Below the pieces are notes generated by a model. That model had not been told where the DNA came from and did not search any database. It saw only the letters and a program-made list of their open reading frames with translations. DNA of 32,063 nucleotides from an uncultured Gammaproteobacteria bacterium (GTDB lineage Bacteria > Pseudomonadota > Gammaproteobacteria > Arenicellales > Poriferihabitantaceae), in contig CAMYNW010000034.1 of assembly GCA_947259885.1 (NCBI GenBank), positions 1 through 32,063 of the forward strand, in the 5' to 3' direction. Within the stretch, counting starts at the first letter, position 1, and every line of letters starts with the position of its first letter. The position numbers and the translations under genes are program-made. Positions 1 to 6,733 of this stretch are shown here, piece after piece.

Positions 1-270
1 AAGGCGGCAAAGAAAAAAGCGACCAAGAAAAAAGCAGCGAAGAAAAAAGTAGCGAAGAAAAAGGCTACCAGAAAAAAGGCAGCAAAGAAAAAAGCGACCA
101 AGAAAAAAGCAGCGAAGAAAAAAGTAGCGAAGAAAAAGGCTACCAGAAAAAAGGCGGCAAAGAAAAAAGCGACCAAGAAAAAAGCAGCGAAGAAAAAAGT
201 AGCGAAGAAAAAGGCTACCAGAAAAAAGGCAGCAAAGAAAAAAGCAGCGAAGAAAAAAGCCAAAAGAAAG
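1..270 (+). repeat. 75-bp in-frame tandem repeat, three full copies and a partial fourth
   Basis: Copies lie at 1-75, 76-150 and 151-225. A shortened, diverged copy starts at 226. Full copies differ mainly at the third base of the second codon (GCG or GCA). Because the period is a multiple of three, copy-number change by slippage or recombination would lengthen or shorten the basic tail without breaking the frame. The array may continue to the left of the window. Confidence 0.9.
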
Positions 271-288
271 GTAACAAAAAAAAAATAG
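1..288 (+). CDS. Histone H1-like lysine/alanine-rich protein, C-terminal part (5' end outside window)
   Basis: Frame 1 is open from the first base to TAG at 286-288 and encodes only a highly basic tail of the pattern A-x-K-K-K, with occasional T, V and R. The tail has no hydrophobic or catalytic residues. This composition matches the C-terminal domains of bacterial histone H1-like and AlgP-like proteins, which bind DNA nonspecifically and compact or regulate the nucleoid. The coding sequence is made of three near-perfect 75-bp (25-residue) repeats plus a shorter variant end. A strong terminator follows at 348. The N-terminal domain lies outside the window, so the exact family is inferred from composition alone. 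A ribosomal or other protein with a basic tail is the main alternative. Confidence 0.7.
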   Translation, partial: KAAKKKATKKKAAKKKVAKKKATRKKAAKKKATKKKAAKKKVAKKKATRKKAAKKKATKKKAAKKKVAKKKATRKKAAKKKAAKKKAKRKVTKKK

Positions 289-347
289 CCTGAGCAAACG
301 GGCTGGATTAAAAATCCGGTTACCATTCAAGAAAGGCTGACAAGCCA

Positions 348-374
348 AAGCCCCGGACAAGCCGGGGCTTTTTT
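348..374 (+). terminator. Rho-independent terminator of the histone-like gene
   Basis: A perfect 9-bp stem, AAGCCCCGG (348-356) and CCGGGGCTT (362-370), has a 5-base loop and is followed by a T-run to 374. It lies 59 bases after the stop codon. Nothing else on the plus strand is close enough to use it. Confidence 0.9.
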
Positions 375-378
375 CTAT

Positions 379-428
379 TTACAGTTAATGGATTCCTGAC
401 AACTTACAGTTAATGGATCCCTGACAAC
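379..428 (+). repeat. 25-bp direct tandem repeat, two copies
   Basis: The blocks at 379-403 and 404-428 are identical except for one T/C difference (394 versus 419). They lie in the non-coding gap between the terminator and the end of the minus-strand moaA. No open frame or recognisable element accompanies them. Confidence 0.85.
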
Positions 429-542
429 CGCAACCGAAACCGAAACTGACTAAAGAGTTTCAGAATGGGTGGTTAGCTGAAATTAAATAAAGCCTACAAA
501 ACAATAATTTACCGCGATCAGAAAAGCACGGCAGGATAGGTA

Positions 543-1586
543 TTAACCCCCGATATAAGACATCTCCACCTTTCTTTTAGCGCCTGCGCCAGGCACCGAG
601 CCTACCTCAGAAGAACGAACTTCAGAATATTGATCATCACGTTGTCGCCAGATTTCGGCAATCCTATTAGCGATCACTTGGTCATCGTGCCCAGCCCTTA
701 ATAAACTCCGTAAATCGAATCCGGTGGTGGCAAACAAACAAGTGAAAAGTTCTCCTACCGCAGAAAGGCGAGCTCTGGCGCAACCACCACAAAACGGTTG
801 ACTAATGGAAGAAATAACTCCGATCTCTCCTGCTCCATCCGAATAGCGCCAGCGCTTAGCTACTTCCCCATGATAGTTTGCCTCGACAGGTTCAAGCGCG
901 AATTCTTCATTTATATGGGCAACGATTTCGGCGGCTGTGAAAACTTGGCCAAGACTCCAATCGTTGTGGTTGCCAACGTCCATAAACTCAATAAACCGAA
1001 GTATTACTCCAGTGTTTCGAAAGTGTCTTACCATCGGGAGTATGTCAGTATGGTTGACTCCTCTCTGAACTACCATGTTAACTTTAACAGAGTTGTACCC
1101 GGCTTCGAGTGCATACTCAATCCCATTTAGCACATCTGATAGAGGCACATTGATCTCATTTATTTTTTGATAAATATCACGATCTAATGCATCAAGACTA
1201 ATATTTAGACGATCAAGGCCCGCATTCTTTAACTGTTCAGCGCGCTCTCGTGTAAGTAACGAAGCGTTAGTTGTCATGGCAACATCTTTTATGCCTTCAA
1301 GCTTTGCTAGCATTTGCACCAGCTTTTCAATATCGCGCCTGAGTAATGGCTCGCCACCTGTAAGTCGGATTTTCGATACTCCATACTCAGTAAAGATAGC
1401 CACTAATCGCTGAATCTCCTCAAATGTCAGCAACTGATTTTGTTTTAGAAATTTATATCCTTTTCCAAATATATCTCTTGGCATACAGTAGCTACATCGA
1501 AAATTACATCGATCCGTCACTGAAATACGCAGATCACTGAGCGGTCTCAGGCGTTGATCCAGAATTGCGTTAACCTTCAGAGTCAT
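543..1586 (-). CDS. moaA: GTP 3',8-cyclase MoaA (radical SAM, molybdopterin/tungstopterin synthesis)
   Basis: MoaA opens pyranopterin cofactor synthesis by rearranging GTP to 3',8-cyclo-GTP, which MoaC converts to cyclic pyranopterin. The 347-aa product has the radical-SAM cysteines C27, C31 and C34 (CxxxCxxC) in TDRCNFRCSYC, and the GGEPLLRRD motif at 78-86. The second cluster site is C266, C269 and C283 (CxxC...C). The C-terminus is the Gly-Gly that MoaA needs for catalysis. It is the last gene of the AOR operon, about 60 bp after the second MoaD-like gene. No moaC, moaE, mogA or moeA is visible, so the rest of the pathway must be elsewhere. Its place suggests a copy dedicated to, or co-regulated with, the tungsten enzyme. 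Confidence 0.95.
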   Translation of the reverse strand: MTLKVNAILDQRLRPLSDLRISVTDRCNFRCSYCMPRDIFGKGYKFLKQNQLLTFEEIQRLVAIFTEYGVSKIRLTGGEPLLRRDIEKLVQMLAKLEGIKDVAMTTNASLLTRERAEQLKNAGLDRLNISLDALDRDIYQKINEINVPLSDVLNGIEYALEAGYNSVKVNMVVQRGVNHTDILPMVRHFRNTGVILRFIEFMDVGNHNDWSLGQVFTAAEIVAHINEEFALEPVEANYHGEVAKRWRYSDGAGEIGVISSISQPFCGGCARARLSAVGELFTCLFATTGFDLRSLLRAGHDDQVIANRIAEIWRQRDDQYSEVRSSEVGSVPGAGAKRKVEMSYIGG

Positions 1587-1646
1587 AATCGTTTCAATTT
1601 GCGCATCATTTGCGGCCCATTCTCGAGCGCACGGTTTGTTGTAGGC

Positions 1647-1895
1647 CTATCCACCCTGAATTGCAGGCCAAATCGAAACGGTATCACCGCTGGTCAGCGG
1701 CGTTTCACGTTGCTCGGGTGGCACAAACTCGCCATTTACCATCACAACCTGCACAATGTCTCTTGGAATCTTGTACCGGTCGATTAAAGCGTGGCAGCTG
1801 GTTGTACCTGATAAGTTTAACTCCAGGGTATTACCTTCTGCATTGGCAGGAAGATATTCCATCAGGCTTGAAAAAAGCTTCAGCTCAATTTGCAT
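1647..1895 (-). CDS. MoaD/ThiS-like ubiquitin-fold sulfur carrier, copy 2
   Basis: The product is an 82-aa beta-grasp protein beginning MQIELKLFSSLMEYLP and ending in Gly-Gly (PAIQGG). This is the MoaD/ThiS signature in which the terminal glycine is adenylated and then thiocarboxylated to carry sulfur into the pterin dithiolene. I chose ATG at 1895 rather than an upstream in-frame ATG at 1958. It gives the family length, exactly matches the 82 aa of the sister gene at 2199-2447, and starts one base after the preceding stop. The two carriers share plan and motifs (FxxLMxYLPA, G-D-T, IWP) but differ widely in sequence, so this is not a recent duplication. MoaD, ThiS and tungsten-AOR-specific carriers cannot be separated by eye; the context favours the pterin pathway. 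Confidence 0.88.
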   Translation of the reverse strand: MQIELKLFSSLMEYLPANAEGNTLELNLSGTTSCHALIDRYKIPRDIVQVVMVNGEFVPPEQRETPLTSGDTVSIWPAIQGG

Positions 1896-1896
1896 G

Positions 1897-2163
1897 TTAC
1901 CCACCGCCTTTGTGTAGATACTTACGGAACCTTTGCATAAACTGTTCAAACTGATCATGGTTAAAATTAAAAAATTCTAGCCGCACTGACAGTTGAGGAA
2001 CTCGCATCGACGCAATTGCGCGAAAACTGTCCTTCCCGGTGGATAATTTAACCATGCGGTTGTCTTCAACAATTTCAACCTGATCAGAGGTGAGATTTAC
2101 AACCTGGTAAGGAAATACGGCTGTATCCAAGCCCTTTAGTAGTTCAGCTCTGGTGAATCCCAT
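1897..2163 (-). CDS. Unrecognised 88-aa protein with C-terminal Gly-Gly-Gly, between two MoaD-like genes
   Basis: I do not recognise this family. From ATG at 2163 it encodes 88 aa beginning MGFTRAELLKGLD and ending YLHKGGG. The pattern suggests an N-terminal helix, alternating beta-strand-like stretches and an amphipathic C-terminal helix rich in Phe, Gln and Arg before the glycine tail. There is no signal peptide, membrane segment or cysteine. The frame is open upstream to 2223, but that start would overlap the end of the preceding MoaD-like gene, so 2163 is preferred (35-bp gap). The next gene starts one base after its TAA, which implies translational coupling. The triple-glycine end in an operon of Gly-Gly carriers suggests a third carrier-like protein or a partner of the cofactor enzymes. 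That is inference. Confidence 0.72.
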   Translation of the reverse strand: MGFTRAELLKGLDTAVFPYQVVNLTSDQVEIVEDNRMVKLSTGKDSFRAIASMRVPQLSVRLEFFNFNHDQFEQFMQRFRKYLHKGGG

Positions 2164-2198
2164 ATCCGCAACGTGTATGTGTGACGGCGAAGCCAACG

Positions 2199-2447
2199 CT
2201 AACCGCCTGCAACGGGCGGCCAAATCGCAAGTGTATCGCCTTCCTGCATTGGCTGATCACGGTCTGATTCGTTGAGAAACAAACCGTTTAGCAGCACCAA
2301 ATGTACTTGCGCGCGCGGCACCCGGTATTGGTCAATCAGTTGATTGATGGTTGTCTCCGGTTTTACTTCGATCTCAACCGCATTTTTTTCTGCGCCTGCT
2401 GGCAGATATGGCATCAGCGTAGCGAATAACTTGAACGTTACCTGCAT
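2199..2447 (-). CDS. MoaD/ThiS-like ubiquitin-fold sulfur carrier, copy 1
   Basis: The product is an 82-aa protein starting MQVTFKLFATLMPYLPAGAE and ending PPVAGG. It has the full MoaD/ThiS plan: a beta-strand start, the L-I-D-Q-Y and L-N-G segments, the G-D-T-L-A-I-W-P strand and the C-terminal Gly-Gly for thiocarboxylation. It begins 26 bp after the FAD subunit gene. Aldehyde oxidoreductase operons of the Aromatoleum AorABC type also carry a MoaD-like gene downstream of the subunits, which fits delivery of sulfur to the tungsten bis-pyranopterin. Two such carriers in one operon is unusual. Confidence 0.9.
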   Translation of the reverse strand: MQVTFKLFATLMPYLPAGAEKNAVEIEVKPETTINQLIDQYRVPRAQVHLVLLNGLFLNESDRDQPMQEGDTLAIWPPVAGG

Positions 2448-2473
2448 AGCACAAAGATATCCGTATCTGCTCT

Positions 2474-3721
2474 TTAACTCGCCTGGGTTGCGGCGAGATA
2501 CGCTTCCATCAGCAATAACGGATTATCCATCAGCTTCTGTTTCCAATGGCCAAGATGAAACTTACCTTGAATCAGACCACGCAAGACCCCTACGTGCTGT
2601 GTCAAACCGAGCGTATTGGCGCCTACAAGTCGATCTTGGTCAAATTGCAGCTGAATGTATCGAAAGTTATTCTCATCGAGGAGCTCAGCGGAATCACCGC
2701 CTTCGACCCCTTCCCACTGCCCATAGGAAGCAGAAATCAAACCCATAGTATCCAGCACGTTCATCAATACACTGCCACGATGACGAATTGAACCATGTTT
2801 ATGCATGTTATTGGCGGCAAGACGCGCATGATCTACTGCGGTGGGTTGTATTGCCTGAATTCCAAACTCTCCGGTAGAAAAGTCTCGACCGTAGGCCACG
2901 TCTCCTGCAGCATAAACTCCATCCACCGAAGACTGCATGAACTCATCTATCTCGATTCCACCGTCAATCAGCTTCACGCCAGAACCTTCAAGAAAATCAG
3001 CATTCGGTTTGACTCCAGCTGCGGAGATCACGAGTTCAGCTTCTACTTCGGCACCGTCGCTGGTTTTCACCAGCACGCGATCGCCCGAGGGTTCTATAGC
3101 GGTTACCGTAGTGCTGGTCATGACATTGACACCTTTATTCTGGCACCAGGTTTCCAACAGCGAGCCGCATTTCTCATCCAACATCCTGGGGACCATTCGG
3201 TTACCCATCTCAACAACAGTAAGATCGGCGCCAGCAGAGACCAGAGCCTCGAGAATAATACAGCCAATGAACCCGGCACCGATCAAGACTACGGGAGCAC
3301 CTTGCTGAATACCTGAGGTAATTTTTCTGGCATCCTCGAGAGTCCAGCAGCTGGTGACTTTTTCGTGATCTATGCCCGGCACAGGTGGTTTAATCGGACG
3401 TGAACCCGTAGCGACGAGCACCTTGTCGTAAGGCAATGCATCACCCCCCGCCACTTTCACCGTTTTGTTTACTGGATCAAGAGACTCCGCTCGACCGACT
3501 ACGACGTCAATGCTCTGCGTTTTGAAATAGTCCTGGTCCTTGCGTAGATAGGTGCCCTGCTCATCGATATTATCGATTAACAGATACGGAATCGCCATTC
3601 GTGAATATGGCGGTTCCGGCTCATCTCCCAGAATTGTGATGGAAGCATTCTTATCCAGTTTGCGCAGGGTTTCCGCAGCCACTACGCCGGCGGGTCCTGC
3701 GCCAATAATCAGGTGCTTCAT
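2474..3721 (-). CDS. aorC: FAD/NAD(P)H-dependent reductase subunit of the aldehyde oxidoreductase
   Basis: This 415-aa pyridine-nucleotide-disulfide oxidoreductase-fold protein has an N-terminal FAD site GAGPAG (7-12), a central NAD(P)H site GAGFIG (148-153) and the FAD ribityl motif YAAGDVA (270-276). It resembles rubredoxin and ferredoxin reductases and the large domain of nitrite reductase. It lacks the CxxC redox pair of true disulfide reductases. Its ATG overlaps the AOR stop codon (ATGA at 3718-3721), a sign of coupled synthesis and probably a fixed subunit ratio. By analogy with AorABC of Aromatoleum it should link the ferredoxin subunit to NAD(P)H, letting aldehyde oxidation reduce NAD+ (and possibly the reverse). 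The symbol is by analogy. Confidence 0.85.
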   Translation of the reverse strand: MKHLIIGAGPAGVVAAETLRKLDKNASITILGDEPEPPYSRMAIPYLLIDNIDEQGTYLRKDQDYFKTQSIDVVVGRAESLDPVNKTVKVAGGDALPYDKVLVATGSRPIKPPVPGIDHEKVTSCWTLEDARKITSGIQQGAPVVLIGAGFIGCIILEALVSAGADLTVVEMGNRMVPRMLDEKCGSLLETWCQNKGVNVMTSTTVTAIEPSGDRVLVKTSDGAEVEAELVISAAGVKPNADFLEGSGVKLIDGGIEIDEFMQSSVDGVYAAGDVAYGRDFSTGEFGIQAIQPTAVDHARLAANNMHKHGSIRHRGSVLMNVLDTMGLISASYGQWEGVEGGDSAELLDENNFRYIQLQFDQDRLVGANTLGLTQHVGVLRGLIQGKFHLGHWKQKLMDNPLLLMEAYLAATQAS

Positions 3722-5574
3722 CCGGGTAAAGAGAATTTCTGTCTGAGTTCGTCAGTGACCTGTCCGTCCGCGGTCCAGCCTCTGAGCTGGTAATACTCCG
3801 GTAGCATCTGGTCCAGGTTACACACCTGACCCTCTGTCGGCGCTGCTTTTGAAGCTTCTTTCAGCAGACGTTCGGGAAGATTGTCATCGGCACCGGTCAG
3901 GCCAGCCTTGATGTTGTAGTCCCGCTCTAGGTTCCAGATTCTTTCCCCTGCTTCGACCAGACGATCTACCGTCCAGTCTCCTTCACAAGCCGCATCCATC
4001 TGTGGTGCCATATTATCGAGAGTCCAGGCAAATGTGGTGAATACACATAATCCCATAGAGTCTACTGCGGCGGTAGCATCCTGAAATGCCTTGACCAGGC
4101 CAGCCTTACCTTCTGTGACGGCCGGGTCGGTTTTTTCTGGGATACCCAGCACTTCAGAAGCAACAGTGTAGCTACGCAGGTGACAGGCGCCACGGTTTGA
4201 AGTGGCGTAGGTCAGTCCCATGCCCTGAATTCCACGAGGATCATAAGCCGGGAACTCTTGTCCTTTTACCGTCATTGACAGCTCAGGATGGCCATACTTT
4301 TGACACAGCCTCTTGGAGCCGAGACCCAAATCAGCACCAAAACCTTCTCCGGTGGCGACCCTTTCAACACACCATACAAGCGCCTCAGCAGAGCCAAATT
4401 TTAATTCTACACCATCGGTTTGTTCCTTGGTGATTGCACCTTTTTCATACATCTCCATCGCTGCAGCAACTGTAGCACCGAAAGAAATCGGGTCCATACC
4501 ATCTTCATTGCAGATAAAGTTTACATAAGTCACCGCATCGAGATCGTCAACTCCGGTATCTGCGCCCATAGCCCAGGCTGCTTCATATTCGAGCCCACCT
4601 GAATTACCCCAGTATTCAGGCTTATTCTCGATTGAAAAGTGAGTGCGATCGACGGTGGATATGCGGCCACAGGCAATGGTGCACCCGAAACATGCGGCGT
4701 TTGTGGTCAGGTTCGGTTTGCCATCACTTTTGCGGGGCTCAAGCATAGCCTCGCCTGAAATATTGTGTGCGCCCTCAAACTGGCTTAGCTGCATGTTGTT
4801 GGTCGGCAACGCCCCGATTTCGTTGATGACGTTCATCAAAACCTGTGTGCCAAGAGCAGGAAGCCCCTGTCCGGTAACGGCGTTTTCCGCCAGCACCTGT
4901 TTTTCCTCCGCCACACTCTTCATAAATCGTGCCGGATCTTTAATATTGCCGACCCCCCGGGTTCCGCGAACAGCCACCGCTTTAAGGTTTTTTGAGGCCA
5001 TCACGGTTCCGACACCAGAACGACCAGCGGCGCGATGCAAATCATTGATTATCGCGGAGTAAAGGCACCCTGCTTCTGCTGACCGCCCGACAGCCGCCAC
5101 ACGAGTTTGCGGGTCGCCACTTTTTTCATGTATCAATCTGTCAGTTTCCCATACGGATTTACCCCATAAGTCATCGGCAGGAACCAGTTCCGCATTTTCA
5201 TTGATAATGTTTAGCATCACCGGAGAAGGCGACTTTCCCTCAAATATAATCATGTCCCAGCCGGCTGATTTGAGCTCTGCGCCCAAAAATCCACCTGAAT
5301 TCGAGCAGGCGATCGCCCCGGTTAACGGACTCTTGGTTATCACCGAATAACGGGCAGCGGTTGATACCGCAGTACCAGTCAACGGGCCAGTGGCAAAAAT
5401 CAATTTATTGTCCGGGCCCAGCGGATCACATGCCGGATCAGTTTCAGCAACCAAGTATCGGGTCGCAAGACCACGTTGACCGATATATTCCGCGGCCCAG
5501 TCCATATTAAGCGGTTCTTCGTTTACGCTACCTTCAGTGAGGTTTACACGCAGTACTTTCTTAGTCCAAGTCAT
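3718..5574 (-). CDS. aorB: Tungsten-type aldehyde:ferredoxin oxidoreductase, catalytic subunit
   Basis: This 618-aa cytoplasmic enzyme of the AOR family oxidises aldehydes to carboxylic acids with a tungsten bis-pyranopterin and one [4Fe-4S] cluster. It is recognised by the N-terminal opening KKVLRVNLTEG, the GLATRYL and ATGPLTGT stretches, RYSVITKSPLTG, the cofactor segment HRAAGRSGVG (180-189), NEDGMDPIS (356-364) and DPRG (445-448). The cluster cysteines C295, C298 and C302 (CFGCTIAC) and C510 (SMGLC) are all present. Length is normal for the family. A perfect Shine-Dalgarno AGGAGGAT lies at 5581-5588, overlapping the ferredoxin stop. Tungsten rather than molybdenum is the family norm and cannot be read from sequence. 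The in vivo aldehyde is unknown. Confidence 0.95.
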   Translation of the reverse strand: MTWTKKVLRVNLTEGSVNEEPLNMDWAAEYIGQRGLATRYLVAETDPACDPLGPDNKLIFATGPLTGTAVSTAARYSVITKSPLTGAIACSNSGGFLGAELKSAGWDMIIFEGKSPSPVMLNIINENAELVPADDLWGKSVWETDRLIHEKSGDPQTRVAAVGRSAEAGCLYSAIINDLHRAAGRSGVGTVMASKNLKAVAVRGTRGVGNIKDPARFMKSVAEEKQVLAENAVTGQGLPALGTQVLMNVINEIGALPTNNMQLSQFEGAHNISGEAMLEPRKSDGKPNLTTNAACFGCTIACGRISTVDRTHFSIENKPEYWGNSGGLEYEAAWAMGADTGVDDLDAVTYVNFICNEDGMDPISFGATVAAAMEMYEKGAITKEQTDGVELKFGSAEALVWCVERVATGEGFGADLGLGSKRLCQKYGHPELSMTVKGQEFPAYDPRGIQGMGLTYATSNRGACHLRSYTVASEVLGIPEKTDPAVTEGKAGLVKAFQDATAAVDSMGLCVFTTFAWTLDNMAPQMDAACEGDWTVDRLVEAGERIWNLERDYNIKAGLTGADDNLPERLLKEASKAAPTEGQVCNLDQMLPEYYQLRGWTADGQVTDELRQKFSLPG

Positions 5575-5586
5575 TTGCCTATCCTC

Positions 5587-6063
5587 CTAGGTCGTTGCCT
5601 GTGCGTTATCAGTCTTACTCGCCCAGACGCGCATTTTGTCGAGGCCGGTGGCACTGGCATCGACATATGTTATGGCTTGAGTTGGACATGCGGTGGCACA
5701 AGCCGGATCACCACCACAAAGATCACATTTGACCACCTTTCCGGTATCGACATTGTAATTCACAGTACCGAACGGGCAGGCGATGGTGCATACCTTGCAT
5801 CCGACACAAGTCTGTTCATTTACCTCCATGGCGCCAGTAGTGAAGTTCATCTTAATTGCATCCACCGGGCAGGCCTGCATACACCAGGCTTCATCGCACT
5901 GGGTGCAGGTGTAGGGAACGAAGCGGCCCTCTTCGTGAAATGTGAATACCTTAATCCTGGATTTCGACGGATTGAAATTACCTTCATTCTCAAAGGAACA
6001 GGCCATTTCACATTGCAGACACCCTGTGCACTTTTCCGGGTCGATGGTGAGTGATCTTTGCAT
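5587..6063 (-). CDS. aorA: Ferredoxin-like electron-transfer subunit with four [4Fe-4S] sites
   Basis: The 158-aa product contains 16 cysteines in four clusters: C12/15/18/22, C53/56/61/65, C86/89/92/96 and C113/116/122/126. This is the HycB/DmsB-like polyferredoxin plan, with no twin-arginine signal, so it is cytoplasmic. It leads the operon, 12 bp ahead of the catalytic gene, and matches the small subunit AorA of the Aromatoleum-type AOR that wires the tungsten subunit to the FAD subunit. The start ATG at 6063 has an AGGAGA Shine-Dalgarno at 6068-6073. The operon promoter should lie between here and apaG; no confident -35/-10 pair was found. Confidence 0.92.
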   Translation of the reverse strand: MQRSLTIDPEKCTGCLQCEMACSFENEGNFNPSKSRIKVFTFHEEGRFVPYTCTQCDEAWCMQACPVDAIKMNFTTGAMEVNEQTCVGCKVCTIACPFGTVNYNVDTGKVVKCDLCGGDPACATACPTQAITYVDASATGLDKMRVWASKTDNAQATT

Positions 6064-6155
6064 TTTTATCTCCTACTTATGGTGTTTCGAACAAATCAGC
6101 GTGCTACTAGCGAGATGAGTAGCGCTGAAATAATGTACGCAGGATCGAAAACATA

Positions 6156-6182
6156 TCACTTTGGGGGGTATGCCACAAGTGA
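6156..6182. promoter_or_regulatory. Inverted repeat upstream of the AOR operon (possible operator)
   Basis: TCACTT (6156-6161) and AAGTGA (6177-6182) are perfect inverted arms around a 15-base spacer holding a run of six G. The element is about 95-120 bp upstream of the first AOR gene on the minus strand and a similar distance upstream of apaG. It could be a regulator site. Arms of six bases can arise by chance, so this is a suggestion only. Confidence 0.3.
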
Positions 6183-6259
6183 CTTTTAGGTTGCTATGGG
6201 CAATGAAACTGCTCGAATGTTTGACTTTAGACAAGACCGCCTAAAAACGCCCATCCGAC

Positions 6260-6288
6260 TTGAAACTAATCACACTATCGGATGTAAT
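6260..6288 (+). promoter_or_regulatory. Sigma-70-like promoter of apaG
   Basis: TTGAAA (6260-6265), exactly 17 bases, then TGTAAT (6283-6288). Each hexamer is one base off consensus. The likely start point is at or next to the apaG ATG at 6295, so the transcript might have almost no leader. Confidence 0.4.
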
Positions 6289-6294
6289 CCGCCC

Positions 6295-6672
6295 ATGACC
6301 CGAGCACAACATATCACTGTCACCGTGACGCCTGAGTACCTCAAGGAACAATCCAAGCCAGATGAAGATCAGTACGTATTTGCGTATACGGTGATGATGG
6401 AAAACACCGGCACTATTCCGGCCAAGCTGTTGACCCGTCATTGGATAATTACCGATGCAGAGGGGAAATCACAGGAAGTACGGGGCCCTGGGGTGGTCGG
6501 AGAACATCCGCATCTGCAACCTGGTGAAAGTTTCGAATACACCAGTGGCGCCATCCTGCCAACACCAGTGGGGACAATGATGGGCAGTTATCAAATGAGG
6601 GATGACGAAGGCGGTCTCTTTGATGCCACAATTCCCACTTTTACGCTATCAGCTGAAGTCGTATTCCACTAG
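6295..6672 (+). CDS. apaG: ApaG family protein
   Basis: The product is 125 aa, the family's usual length, starting MTRAQHITVTVTPEYL. It shows the all-beta immunoglobulin-like ApaG fold: YVFAYTVMMENTGTIPAKLLTRHWIITDA, the GPGVVGEHPHLQPGESFEYTSG block and the MMGSYQM strand. ApaG's role is unclear; mutants in enterics affect Co2+ resistance and Mg2+ efflux. An upstream in-frame ATG at 6196 would add 33 residues unlike the family, so 6295 was chosen. In many gammaproteobacteria apaG sits with ksgA and apaH; here it stands alone, convergent with folKP and divergent from the AOR operon. Confidence 0.93.
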   Translation: MTRAQHITVTVTPEYLKEQSKPDEDQYVFAYTVMMENTGTIPAKLLTRHWIITDAEGKSQEVRGPGVVGEHPHLQPGESFEYTSGAILPTPVGTMMGSYQMRDDEGGLFDATIPTFTLSAEVVFH

Positions 6673-6733
6673 GTCGCGGCACATTCCCAAGCATCCATGT
6701 CGGGAGACGTCTCTACCGAGTGCTGCCAGGCTT

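Noticed and set aside
1..270. Regular repeats resembling a CRISPR array
   Set aside because: The units are contiguous, without unique spacers, and translate as a basic protein tail.
798..1130. Plus-strand 110-codon frame inside moaA
   Set aside because: It lies wholly opposite a well-supported gene and shows no protein-like features.
1896..1958. Longer start for the second MoaD-like protein
   Set aside because: It would add 21 residues unlike the family and overlap the preceding gene by 60 bases; ATG 1895 gives exactly the length of the sister protein.
3718..6063. hdrB remnant as a lost subunit of the AOR complex
   Set aside because: It is 4 kb away beyond four unrelated genes and AorABC-type complexes need no HdrB; nothing in the sequence links them.
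6064..6195. Sigma-54 promoter in front of the AOR operon
   Set aside because: The minus strand has TGGCAT, but no TTGC at the required spacing.
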